Below the pieces are notes generated by a model that worked only from the letters and a program-made list of their open reading frames with translations, was not told the DNA's origin and ran no database searches. Positions 25,130-33,672 of a DNA stretch of 64,000 nt are shown here, piece by piece. Position numbers and translations under genes: made by a program. Source of the stretch: Gimesia fumaroli (lineage in GTDB: Bacteria; Planctomycetota; Planctomycetia; Planctomycetales; Planctomycetaceae); assembly GCF_007754425.1 (NCBI RefSeq), contig NZ_CP037452.1, positions 1,018,501 through 1,082,500 of the forward strand. Reading direction: 5' to 3'. Each line of letters starts with the position of its first letter. The first letter of the stretch is position 1.

Positions 25130-26476
25130 ATGAAATCGGTTTCGCTGTTACTGTTGAACGTTCTGTTGTTGTGTCTGTTATTGACGGGGGCAGCTGAGGC
25201 GCAAGGGCTTTCTCATCCGCGTACGTTGTACAAACAGGTTCACTACTGGCCGGCGACTGTGGTGGCCCGGCCGTTACCAGGCGAGGGGGAGGCAGAAGTC
25301 GTTCGTGTGGTTAAAGACCTGTCCGGGAAGTTGAAAACCGGCGACAAAATTCTGATTGGCAAGTCGGTTGGTACGAAAGCCGATTCACTGCAACTGGTGG
25401 TTACCAGCAGTCTCAAGCCGGACGCCCAATGGTATTTACCCTTTGGAATTTCTCCCGAGGGAATCTCTGAAGCCGTCGTGGAGTATGTGACGGATTTTCC
25501 GGAAAAGGGCGCCGATTTTGAGGACCAGTTTCAGTATCAGCTGAAATACCTGGAACACGCCGATCCGGTGATTGCCAACGATGCGTTGTTGCAACTCTTC
25601 GCAGGTTCCCTGCCGGATGGAAAAACGAAACTGGAATATCTCAAAGAGCACGCCGATCAACTTCCGGCTGAGAAATTACGAAAGTGGGTCGCCGATCAAT
25701 CGATTCCGTCACAGCGCCGTGATCCCTATAAATTGTTGTTCTCTTTTTGTGGAACGCCTGACGATGCTTCGTTGCTCAAACCGACCGCGAAGGACGATAT
25801 CTCGGCAATGGGAGTCGCTGCCTGGCTGATTTTGTCAGGCACTAAAGGATTGACTTATCTGGATCAACAGCTGATTGGAAATCGTGAGACGCCTCCGGTT
25901 CAACTGATGAAGATCAGTGCTGCACTGCCGACGGTTCATCGACTCGATGATGCGATTCCGCTGGAAGCGCTCTGGAAAACGAATCGGTTGATACTGGAAA
26001 GACCGAGTGCCGCCGCCTTTGCCATCATTACGGGCAGTGCCCTCGGCGACTGGTCGCTTTTGGATCAACTGATGCAGTTATTTGAAACATTGAGCGAGCA
26101 GGAAAAAAAGAATCCGATTGCCAAGTCGATTGATGATCAGTTAAACGACCAGATCAAGAACGACTGGAAAGGGTTACTGGGCACTCCTTCCGACGGGGGA
26201 GAATGGTTGACGAACCTGGGCCGCGACCTGACGCACCGAAAAATCAGACCGCGGGGCACAAAACAGGAGCCGACGGAAGAGTATAACACTCCCGTCGCTC
26301 GTGAATTTATTGTGGTGTATATGCTCAGTTGCGTGAACTCGGACAAAATGAAAAATGCGGAAAACCTTCCCGAGCCGACGAAACTGCAACTGCTCAAAGC
26401 GCGCAGTTATCTCAAACATATCAAAGACATCGATCCGAAACTGGTTGCACGGGTCGAGTCGAAACACAATTTTTAA
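25130..26476 (+). CDS. Secreted protein of unknown function
   Basis: 448 residues. Signal peptide at 1-25 (SLLLLNVLLLCLLLTGAAEA with a cut before QGL). Residues 40-110 resemble a beta-rich domain (ATVVARPLPGEGEAEVVRVV, GDKILIGKSV). The rest is helical, with HEAT-like spacing around residues 140-330 (PVIANDALLQLFAGSLPDGK, GVAAWLILSGTKGLTYLDQQ). The C-terminal 60 residues are basic. No family recognised; exported planctomycete protein by signal peptide. Confidence 0.7.
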   Translation: MKSVSLLLLNVLLLCLLLTGAAEAQGLSHPRTLYKQVHYWPATVVARPLPGEGEAEVVRVVKDLSGKLKTGDKILIGKSVGTKADSLQLVVTSSLKPDAQWYLPFGISPEGISEAVVEYVTDFPEKGADFEDQFQYQLKYLEHADPVIANDALLQLFAGSLPDGKTKLEYLKEHADQLPAEKLRKWVADQSIPSQRRDPYKLLFSFCGTPDDASLLKPTAKDDISAMGVAAWLILSGTKGLTYLDQQLIGNRETPPVQLMKISAALPTVHRLDDAIPLEALWKTNRLILERPSAAAFAIITGSALGDWSLLDQLMQLFETLSEQEKKNPIAKSIDDQLNDQIKNDWKGLLGTPSDGGEWLTNLGRDLTHRKIRPRGTKQEPTEEYNTPVAREFIVVYMLSCVNSDKMKNAENLPEPTKLQLLKARSYLKHIKDIDPKLVARVESKHNF

Positions 26477-26544
26477 GTGCGTCAGCTTCTATCAGATCGA
26501 ACACTCTCTAAAACACCGAATATCGATATCAGCAAGGAATATTA

Positions 26545-27063
26545 ATGAGCACTCTGGAACAACGTCTGGAAAATCTGGAACGACGAAATTCACAGTTGCA
26601 GGCTGTCATTTGCCTGATCCTCATTCTGGCGGTTCTCGCCTGGTTTTATGAAGTCTCTCTTCGCGATGCACTCGCTTCGCAGGTGACATCCAAAGATGAG
26701 GTCGCCCCAATCGTACAAACGCGGCTGCTGCAGGTGGTTGATGAATCGGGAAAAGTCGTCTGGGAAGCAGGTGCTTCAGAGCAGGGGGGCGATATGACGA
26801 TTTTCAATCAAAAGCAGCAGCCAGTCTATCGTGCAGAAGCCAACAGCGATGGTTGTACGGTGCAGTTGAATTCCCCGGACGGTTATGTGCGCGCTCTGCT
26901 GGCAAGTCGCGCGGAGGATGGCGGAATTTCCATTCTCAACGATAAGGCCAAACCGATTGTCATGCTGTATGGCTATAAATCTGCAGGAAACGTGATGATT
27001 CAGGGGAAGGAGAAATCAGATCAGGTGCATCTGAGGCCGAAACAAGACGAGGAGAGTAAATAA
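26545..27063 (+). CDS. Single-pass membrane protein with coiled-coil N-terminus and beta-repeat C-terminus
   Basis: 172 residues. Residues 1-19 are a short heptad-like coiled coil (MSTLEQRLENLERRNSQLQ), 20-36 a transmembrane helix, and 55-160 a set of short repeated strands (RLLQVVDESGKVVWEAGAS, GISILNDKAKPIVMLYGYK). Likely anchored in the inner membrane with the beta domain outside. Function unknown. Preceded by the secreted protein at 25130, 68 bp apart; may be cotranscribed. Confidence 0.65.
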   Translation: MSTLEQRLENLERRNSQLQAVICLILILAVLAWFYEVSLRDALASQVTSKDEVAPIVQTRLLQVVDESGKVVWEAGASEQGGDMTIFNQKQQPVYRAEANSDGCTVQLNSPDGYVRALLASRAEDGGISILNDKAKPIVMLYGYKSAGNVMIQGKEKSDQVHLRPKQDEESK

Positions 27064-27085
27064 GACGGTCCTGCTTTATGTTTCG

Positions 27086-27114
27086 AAACCGGTGGCTGTC
27101 GCCGAACCGCTCAC
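27086..27114 (-). repeat. Dispersed repeat family B, copy 7
   Basis: Minus strand reads GTGAGCGGTTCGGCGACAGC then CACCGGTTT. Confidence 0.7.
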
Positions 27115-27127
27115 AGAGCGGACTTTT

Positions 27128-27161
27128 TTCGTGTAGTTTTGTGAATTTCGTGGTAGAAAAA
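27128..27161 (+). repeat. Dispersed repeat family D, copy 6
   Basis: TTCGTGTAGTTTTGTGAATT then TCGTGGTAGAAAAA. Confidence 0.75.
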
Positions 27162-27264
27162 TACGGTGAGATGCTCTCTTAGCATTATTGGGGGCGAGCC
27201 AAGAGTGCCATCTGTCAAAAATGAAGCTAAGTTCCTTTAAGCCTGAACGACTCGCGCACTTCCA

Positions 27265-28020
27265 TCACTCAGGCAGCAGCAGTTTCGCTCCGGGTTGGAT
27301 TGTCACTTTCTCAACATGGCCTGTTCTCAGATTTCCACTTTGCGAATCTTTAAAGAGCAGATGCATGTGGACTGAAGTACCAGGGTGAGTGATGTTGCCG
27401 ACGGCATCTTTGGCAAAGACGCCGACCAGTTTGCCGCTGACTTTGGGCAGGTTTGCTTCATAAGGTCGTTTGTCTTTGGGGAGTACCTCTTTGCGCATAC
27501 GGGCTCGTAATGGGCAGGCGCCGTTGATGACATGGAACTGGACACTTTGAAAATCGCCTTTGATCACGAACAGAAACGGCTGATCCGTTTTCAGTCCCGC
27601 TTGATTCGCGGTCTGTTCGATCAGTGAATTGAGATCGTCCGAGGGAACCGTTTTCGTGAGCGGGTGCTCTGACCAGTTTTTCACATAGGCGCCGACCAGC
27701 AGGGCGGCTTGTGTTTTTGACGACAGTTTTTCCGGACTGAGTGCACTGTCCGGCTTGACTTTCGTGAGCGTGACCCTGCCATCAAAAATCGTTGCTTCGC
27801 CTGCCAGCGATTCCAACGCACCCACGCCATAGAAGTGTGGTTTCTTAATCAGTTCCTCAAAGTTGACGCGGCCCTGATGCTGCTGTTGGCCGATGACTTC
27901 ATGCATCTTGCCGTACTGGACGAAGTTGGGTGAATCCGTCTCTTCAGCAATCAGTCCTGTGAGGCCGCCAATTGTTGCTGCGAAAAATACAAAACAGCTG
28001 ACAAGTGTTGGACGATTCAT
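27265..28020 (-). CDS. Secreted alpha-acetolactate decarboxylase homologue
   Basis: 251 residues from ATG 28020 with AGGAGA before it; an upstream in-frame start at 28068 gives a polar leader and is rejected. Signal peptide at about 1-23 (TLVSCFVFFAATIGGLTGLI). The mature part aligns with bacterial acetolactate decarboxylase: GALESLAGEATIFDG corresponds to the family's GxxxxLDGEMxxxDG with the conserved Glu; VSGKLVGVFAKDAV matches the EGTIVGF region; SVHMHLLF gives the H-x-H metal pair and TGHVEKV the third His. The enzyme family turns acetolactate into acetoin using zinc. An exported copy is odd, because acetolactate is cytoplasmic; substrate and role are uncertain. Confidence 0.8.
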   Translation of the reverse strand: MNRPTLVSCFVFFAATIGGLTGLIAEETDSPNFVQYGKMHEVIGQQQHQGRVNFEELIKKPHFYGVGALESLAGEATIFDGRVTLTKVKPDSALSPEKLSSKTQAALLVGAYVKNWSEHPLTKTVPSDDLNSLIEQTANQAGLKTDQPFLFVIKGDFQSVQFHVINGACPLRARMRKEVLPKDKRPYEANLPKVSGKLVGVFAKDAVGNITHPGTSVHMHLLFKDSQSGNLRTGHVEKVTIQPGAKLLLPE

Positions 28021-28506
28021 CTCAAATTCTCCTGAATGATCTGACGCAAGTGTATAATTCCATCTCAATCGATAGTGTTATTATACGCCGCTCATTTCAT
28101 GAAGAACAGCAGGAGAATTGCATGAGGAGAATGCGTTGCCGGAATGCAAAACTCGGTTGTGCGTGAGAATTTGCTAATGTTGAACGGTTTACTTCCGAAG
28201 CGACAAAGAAACAAGGGACCTGAGACTTCTTCTCAGGCCCCTGTCGTTCAGGGACTAATACCAGCGATCTGGATGATCTGAATCCGTTCAGAGCCAGTTG
28301 GCTCGCCTGCTCCTTCTTGCCTGATACAAGTGATTGTCAGGAAAATATGATTTCCTACCGACAAAAACGAGGAAAAAAATCAACAACGGGAAAATTAAAA
28401 AAATTGGAGGGAAAGCTTGGTGCTGTTTTAGATACTATGCACCGTTACAAACTGATATCAAACCTGGCACATTGCGAGTGCATCCCGAAATGAGACTGGT
28501 ATCAAT
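28021..28506. other. Intergenic region with a hairpin
   Basis: 486 bp with no credible gene. An imperfect hairpin lies at 28214-28242. The part near 28350-28400 is AT-rich. Nothing else recognised. Confidence 0.55.
28214..28242. terminator. Candidate hairpin terminator
   Basis: AGGGACCTGAGA pairs with TCTCAGGCCCCT around CTTCT with one A-C mismatch. It has a poor T tract on either strand, so the call is weak. Confidence 0.4.
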
Positions 28507-29694
28507 TTAACGTGGGGCGGCTTCAGACACTGATGCGACTGCTTGGGCGAGAATATTCCGATACAGGCCGAAGGCCCGGGTTTCGGGGAGTTCGACGTCC
28601 TCCAGCATCAGTATTTCACCGGGGGCAATGTGCCTGCGTATGCGGGCTCCCTGCAACAGACCGATGGGAATATGGTTCGGATATTCGGTGATGGGAACGG
28701 CCGAGCCGCGGACCTCGAAACTACCGATGCCGCGTTCAATCACTGTGCCGGGCTGTAAGGGACACTTGCTGATGGCGGCGACGCCGACCGTCGGCTGCGA
28801 GGAGTTATTCAATAAGGGATCATCGCCGGTCATGACGCCGCGAATGGTTTTCATGATTTCAAGATGACACAGATGATAATTGCGGACCAGGGTATAATAA
28901 GGGCCCGCTCCCAGTTTCAGATATTCGAGATACGACTGTTGTTCGGGATCGTGTTGTGCCGTGATGAAAACGCCGGCGGGCAGTTTGACGCCATCAGCCA
29001 GAACATAATCACTGACGGGATGACCGAGTTGTTTTGCGGCCTCGGCTAACTGGTCGCCGCCTGCAGAGATCTCTTTGCAACGGGGGCCCAACAGTCCTGG
29101 CTGGGCGATTTTTGTCTGCAGGCCGTTCGCGATCAAAGCCTGTTCGATCTGCAGTTTCGTCCCATCGGTAAAGGAAACAACCTGCGACAAACTGATCCCT
29201 TGACGGCGGGCCCACTCTTCCATCGAATCGCGGGGGGGATTGTGATCCAGAAAGCCTTTGATATTGCCATACACGAGTGGCCGGAAACCCATGCTGCAAA
29301 CTTCGTGATGCAACGCGGCCAGTGAGCCGGGCTGATCGCCTTCGGCTTCCGTGAGAAAACCCCGATTCACCAAAGCCGAACCTGTGGTGACATGGAATTC
29401 GGAATTCATGGTTACGACGGGCATTCCGGCTTGCATTGCCTGCTCGATCACATGTGTGGCATGCACCGGGTCGCCGCTGCACTCCAGCACGATTTCGGCA
29501 GCGTTAATTGCTTCCTCGATGGAATTTGTCAGCAATTCACGATCGGGAAAATCGTTACAACTCTCAATATCGCGCCGTGTGAGGACTCGTCCGACTTCCA
29601 GATCTGGTTGATTTCGGAGCGCATAGACCATGCCTCGCGCCAAAAAGCCAGATCCCACGATGGAGACCCGCGTTGGATCGATAGAATTCTTCAT
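28507..29694 (-). CDS. COG4091-type NAD(P) oxidoreductase with C-terminal SAF domain
   Basis: 395 residues. The N-terminus VSIVGSGFLARGMVYALRNQ (residues 9-28) is a Rossmann NAD(P)-binding motif. The middle part follows the predicted homoserine-dehydrogenase-like layout (IVLECSGDPVHATHVIEQAM near 69-88, VTMNSEFHVTTGSALV near 94-109). Residues about 305-370 form an SAF domain (RRHIAPGEILMLEDVELPE). The combination is that of COG4091 proteins, often in polysaccharide or natural-product clusters. It is 8 bp behind the glycosyltransferase gene on the same strand, so the two may act in one pathway. Exact substrate unknown. Confidence 0.75.
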   Translation of the reverse strand: MKNSIDPTRVSIVGSGFLARGMVYALRNQPDLEVGRVLTRRDIESCNDFPDRELLTNSIEEAINAAEIVLECSGDPVHATHVIEQAMQAGMPVVTMNSEFHVTTGSALVNRGFLTEAEGDQPGSLAALHHEVCSMGFRPLVYGNIKGFLDHNPPRDSMEEWARRQGISLSQVVSFTDGTKLQIEQALIANGLQTKIAQPGLLGPRCKEISAGGDQLAEAAKQLGHPVSDYVLADGVKLPAGVFITAQHDPEQQSYLEYLKLGAGPYYTLVRNYHLCHLEIMKTIRGVMTGDDPLLNNSSQPTVGVAAISKCPLQPGTVIERGIGSFEVRGSAVPITEYPNHIPIGLLQGARIRRHIAPGEILMLEDVELPETRAFGLYRNILAQAVASVSEAAPR

Positions 29695-29702
29695 TGGTTT
29701 AC

Positions 29703-30956
29703 TTAAGCGTTTGTGACAAGACTCTCTAACAGGTCAGCGGCGGTAGGAATAGTGCTGCTGTTTTTGAGTCGTGATGCAATCTCCTGGCAATTAGAACTGA
29801 TCGTATCAGCCCCCTGAAGCACTCGCAACGATTGTTTTAGAGATTCCTCCCGCAAGGAAAAGGGGGAAATCATACGGCCGACGTTCAGTCTTTCTAAACG
29901 CAATGCCGTGTCTCGATTTATGTGCATGGGAGGAATTGCGATTTGCGGCGTTCCCGCTGCCAGACAGAGTGCGGCGGTCCCGATGCCTGCGTGATGCACG
30001 ACAGCTTTGGCCCGGTTTAACAGAGGAGTGAAAGGGATGAATTGAAAATGCCGGATTGCCTCTGGTAACTGTTTCGGAAGCAGACTGCGGTTTGATGTGA
30101 GCAGGATGGCTCGCAGCCCCAGGTCTTCACAAACCGGAACCACAATCTGGAACAGTTTTTCCGGAATGTTTCCAAATCCGCCGGGCGAAAATACAACTGG
30201 GGGCTCACCGGCATCCAGAAATTCGGCCACTTCTTCCGGAAACTGCTGGTCGGGGTTTTGATCCCAGAGGGGAAAACCAATCAGTTTGGTCTGCTTCGGC
30301 CAGTCAGGCTGGATCGGTCCCCACCAGTCGGGAAAGAGGCCGACTGTCAGGTCTGGTGAATGAATACCTGCGTTCCAGAAATGCTGAATCTCAGGCAGAC
30401 TTAATTCGCGGCGAAATGTATTGACGGGTGAAAAGGCAGGGTCGATCAACAGTTTATCGAGCAGCCGGTATTGCATCCGCTTGAGCCAGGGCGGATTCGA
30501 TTGAAAGACCAGTGAGCGCCGCGGCAGGGCGGCGGAGTCAAAGGCGGTGCGAAATTTGTCTGGTTCCAGATGGAAGGTCGCGGCAGGAATGTCGAGCTTT
30601 TCCCGGGCTACCAGAGCCGCCTGTGCGCCCCAACTGCCGGCGAGAACCGTCTCGCCTTTGACAGCATGTTCTTCAATCAATGCGTAGGTTTGCTTGAGAT
30701 AATTCAACGAACCCAACTTCAACCAGAGTGCCCAGCCTTTGCGGGGATGGGTGATGGAGGGATGGTTCATCATCTGCTGATGTTCTTCGGCGGTCCCGAT
30801 TGGCAGAAGTTCCGCGCCGACTTGCTCAACGTGTTTTGTATAAAAGGGATTGGCGATGACTTGCACTGCATGCCCCCGCGTGCGCATTTCTCGCGCAATT
30901 CCCAGCAGAGGAAACACATCGCCGATACTCCCCACGGCAATCATCATGAGCCGCAT
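29703..30956 (-). CDS. GT1-family (MGT/UGT-like) glycosyltransferase
   Basis: 417 residues with the two Rossmann-like halves of a GT-B enzyme. The N-terminus MRLMMIAVGSIGDVFPLLGI carries the acceptor-side GD-x-x-P-x-L motif of the macrolide/sterol/rhamnosyl group. The donor half has PPVVFSPGGFGN near 253-264 and the family signature AVVHHAGIGTAALCLAAGTP near 312-331, with the HHAG-G core that binds the nucleotide-sugar diphosphate. The acceptor is unknown (glycolipid, sterol-like or hopanoid-like molecule possible). No signal peptide. First gene of the pair with 28507-29694. Confidence 0.88.
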   Translation of the reverse strand: MRLMMIAVGSIGDVFPLLGIAREMRTRGHAVQVIANPFYTKHVEQVGAELLPIGTAEEHQQMMNHPSITHPRKGWALWLKLGSLNYLKQTYALIEEHAVKGETVLAGSWGAQAALVAREKLDIPAATFHLEPDKFRTAFDSAALPRRSLVFQSNPPWLKRMQYRLLDKLLIDPAFSPVNTFRRELSLPEIQHFWNAGIHSPDLTVGLFPDWWGPIQPDWPKQTKLIGFPLWDQNPDQQFPEEVAEFLDAGEPPVVFSPGGFGNIPEKLFQIVVPVCEDLGLRAILLTSNRSLLPKQLPEAIRHFQFIPFTPLLNRAKAVVHHAGIGTAALCLAAGTPQIAIPPMHINRDTALRLERLNVGRMISPFSLREESLKQSLRVLQGADTISSNCQEIASRLKNSSTIPTAADLLESLVTNA

Positions 30957-31088
30957 TCGCTATCTCTCCGAAAAAGCACCTGGATCAAACCTGAGTTCAG
31001 TTTGGATCAGATTGTAGTAGTCTGCATAGGGAGATACGACTCTGAAAATAAAATTCACCGGCTGAAATGAAGAAATCGGGCGGTGAAC

Positions 31089-32783
31089 TTATTCTTTCTC
31101 AAGGACCCGTCTGGAGAGGTCGGAATTGATCACCGCGCCCCAGGTGGTGCCGATGCGTAATTCGTCGAATAGAAAGTCACCCCTGCGGGCAACTTTGAGA
31201 CGAACCAGATCAAATACATGTGCGCTCTGGAACGGGGTGGTGTTCGCGGTCCAGACGGGAGGTTCCTGATCAGGAATGGGTTCTGCTTCTGAAAAGGCCC
31301 GCATAAAAACCTGATCAGAGGCTTTTTCACTGGCGACAATTTTGGCAACAAAGAAGTACGTTTCTCCGGTTTGCAGCGGAGGGGCACTTTCAATGATTTG
31401 CATATCAGCCTGCAGGGTGGCATATCCTTCAGAACTCATGCCAAACAGAATATTTCGCGGATGTTCAAGCACCATTGATGGCTGTAAAGAGAGATTGCCA
31501 AACTGCTCGCTGCCCGCATCCGGACCATTGTTGATTTTTTGCAGATAGAAGCTGAGGTAATAGATGGCGTTTGTATCCATGCGAATGGGCTGTTGGAGTG
31601 TTCGCCAGGCGGTTTTTCCATTCCGGAGTTCGATCAGGCCCAGCTGGTTTTCCGCGAGGTCTGTTCTGGCGAGGGACTTGCGGGGGTGGCTGTCACCTTG
31701 CGCTAATTCACCACTGTTGATCTTCTTACGCCAGGGATTTTCCCAGCCAGTGCCGGTGTTTTGCCATTTCGAAAAACTTTCCGGATCACTGATCGCAGAG
31801 GGATGAAAACTGTCGTAAGCTCGTAACTCCTGTTGCAGTGCCTGTAAATCTTTCGGCGCTCCGGGAACTTCTCTGTTAAAGATTTCCGGTTGCAGTTGAA
31901 TGTCATCGACACTGTTATCATTGAGGTGTCTGGCTTGTCCTGCTTTGACAATGAGCGATTCGGCAAACTGTTCGTTCTTCTGATTGGGGTCGACTCTGAC
32001 TGCGCCTTCGAACACATGCAGGTCCACCTCACCATCCTTTTCAATTCGGGCACCATATTCAGTTCCTATATCATGAAAGGTCAGCAGAGGGGTGACCAAA
32101 GCAAATTCGGGGGACGCTTCGTATCCGTGCAGTACCATCTTTCCATAATCCAGCTTCGCACAGCAGGCTGTTTCCAGCTTGATTTTCGTCGGTCCTTCGA
32201 TCACCAGACGGACTCCCGAATCGAACCGAAATTCGGCAACCCCCTGTTCCAGCACCAGATCGTCTGTTAACAGCCTCTGCCCGGAGAATTCCGGAGGCGA
32301 CGTGCTCCCCCAGACACAATCTGTGGAACGGGTGAGCGTCGCGACATAAGGTCTCTGCGTTACATTCGACTTTGTGACCGAATCTGCAGCCTGCTTCCCG
32401 AAGAAACCGCCTGATGTCATCCAGTCCAACGCCAGAAACATCATGATCGAGGCAGCGGCAACGAGGAAATAATTAAGGAACGGCGTCCGTCCCTTCGAAG
32501 GAACCTCTTTGGTGACGAGAGGCTCCGGGGAAAATTGCGGCTTTTCCGGTTCTGTTTCCCCAATGGCATCGTATTCCAGCATCTGCAGATGCTCTGACAT
32601 ATCTGTCTGGATTCCCGAATTGATATCGAGGTACTCAAAATAGTGCTCCAAGGCCTGGGGATCGGAGAGAAGAAAATTTTGAAACGTTTCAAATTCCGAT
32701 GTAGAGAATACTTCCTCCTCGCCGTTTAACAGCTGGTTCAGTAACAGTTCAAAATCGGGGGGGAGATCCTGTATTGACATCAT
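31089..32783 (-). CDS. FecR-like anti-sigma protein
   Basis: 564 residues. The cytoplasmic N-terminus (about 1-100) has helical anti-sigma-like sequence (FELLLNQLLNGEEEVFSTSE). One membrane helix sits at about 104-120 (FLNYFLVAAASIMMFLALDW). Residues about 180-290 are a FecR domain: LVIEGPTKIKLETACCAKLD, GTEYGARIEKDGEVDLHVFE and GAVRVDP. The C-terminal 230 residues are probably a beta-sandwich. The ATG overlaps the stop of the sigma factor gene (ATGA), so the two are coupled. It likely holds the ECF sigma factor and senses an envelope signal. Confidence 0.8.
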   Translation of the reverse strand: MMSIQDLPPDFELLLNQLLNGEEEVFSTSEFETFQNFLLSDPQALEHYFEYLDINSGIQTDMSEHLQMLEYDAIGETEPEKPQFSPEPLVTKEVPSKGRTPFLNYFLVAAASIMMFLALDWMTSGGFFGKQAADSVTKSNVTQRPYVATLTRSTDCVWGSTSPPEFSGQRLLTDDLVLEQGVAEFRFDSGVRLVIEGPTKIKLETACCAKLDYGKMVLHGYEASPEFALVTPLLTFHDIGTEYGARIEKDGEVDLHVFEGAVRVDPNQKNEQFAESLIVKAGQARHLNDNSVDDIQLQPEIFNREVPGAPKDLQALQQELRAYDSFHPSAISDPESFSKWQNTGTGWENPWRKKINSGELAQGDSHPRKSLARTDLAENQLGLIELRNGKTAWRTLQQPIRMDTNAIYYLSFYLQKINNGPDAGSEQFGNLSLQPSMVLEHPRNILFGMSSEGYATLQADMQIIESAPPLQTGETYFFVAKIVASEKASDQVFMRAFSEAEPIPDQEPPVWTANTTPFQSAHVFDLVRLKVARRGDFLFDELRIGTTWGAVINSDLSRRVLEKE

Positions 32784-33325
32784 ACCTGCCGCTCACTTTG
32801 GAGCCTTCTCGATACACAATCCGCCAATTCACGCCTGAGAATGGAAAGGCGGTTATAAAGAGTTTGAATCGACTTTTGTGCTGTCTTTGCGATTTCCTTT
32901 ATCTTCTGGTTTTTCAAAGTGGCATTCTGCAACAGCTGTTGATCCGCACTGTCCAGGTCGTTTAAACATTCACGGAGTAACTCAATTCGGACATTGTAAT
33001 TACTTAAATGCTGTTCCCGTTTTTGTGATATCGTTTCAATGAGTTCCTGATTGAAACAATGCCGATCGTGCTTGATGCTTCTGCGGTGATTACAAACAGT
33101 GTAAAAAGCGATTCCACAAGCCCAGAAAAAAAAGTCTCGTTCCTGATCGAACTCATCAAACTTATTCCAGAGAGTCAAACAGACACGCTGATACACATCT
33201 TCTGCGTCAGAGCTGTGAGGCACTAACGCCTGGATATAACCAAATATCCGTAAGCGCTCTTTACTTAACAAAGAGGTAAAGTGACTTCTTGCACTTTGAT
33301 CGAGTGATGGTATTGAATTCGACAT
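32780..33325 (-). CDS. ECF-type RNA polymerase sigma factor
   Basis: 181 residues. Region 2 is visible as RLRIFGYIQALVPHSSDAEDVYQRVCLTLW (about 24-53) with FWACGIAFYTVCNH. Region 4 is LLQNATLKNQKIKEIAKTAQ through SIQTLYNRLSILRREL (about 130-166), with the helix-turn-helix SIQTLYNRLS. It belongs to the planctomycete/verrucomicrobial sigma-70 group encoded with FecR partners. GTTTCAT/ATGAAAC lies 47 bp upstream and may be an operator. The pair is likely autoregulated. Confidence 0.85.
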   Translation of the reverse strand: MSNSIPSLDQSARSHFTSLLSKERLRIFGYIQALVPHSSDAEDVYQRVCLTLWNKFDEFDQERDFFFWACGIAFYTVCNHRRSIKHDRHCFNQELIETISQKREQHLSNYNVRIELLRECLNDLDSADQQLLQNATLKNQKIKEIAKTAQKSIQTLYNRLSILRRELADCVSRRLQSERQV

Positions 33326-33672
33326 AAAAGTCGGAAACTCTGTTCGGTATCAGGTATAGAACATGCACCCCGTTTCATGAGAATGAAACTTAGATCATCA
33401 AAATGAAAGAGCGCAAAATTGATTTTAAAACTAGGGATTTCACTGATTTTTCTTTGTCATACAATACATTCGACTAGTTGTTTTGCAAGAAAAAAATGCG
33501 TCTTCACCAGACAATTGCCCGTAAAGCAGTGATATTTATCATATAAAACTGCGGAAAATGCGTGAATTCAGCGAACTGACTGCGAAAACCTCAAATCAAT
33601 CCGAGAAGGCGGGGCTCGAATCAGACGAATTCTCGTTTCCTGTTTATGAAATGATTTTAACCTGTGTTGGAC
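33326..33672. other. Intergenic region upstream of the sigma factor gene
   Basis: 347 bp, AT-rich. It holds the 7-bp inverted repeat at 33372-33389. A short plus-strand frame at 33558 overlaps the end of the next gene and is not credible. Confidence 0.55.
33372..33389. promoter_or_regulatory. Inverted repeat upstream of the ECF sigma gene
   Basis: GTTTCAT-GAGA-ATGAAAC: perfect 7-bp arms and a 4-bp loop, 47 bp before the sigma factor start. Possible operator. Confidence 0.4.
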
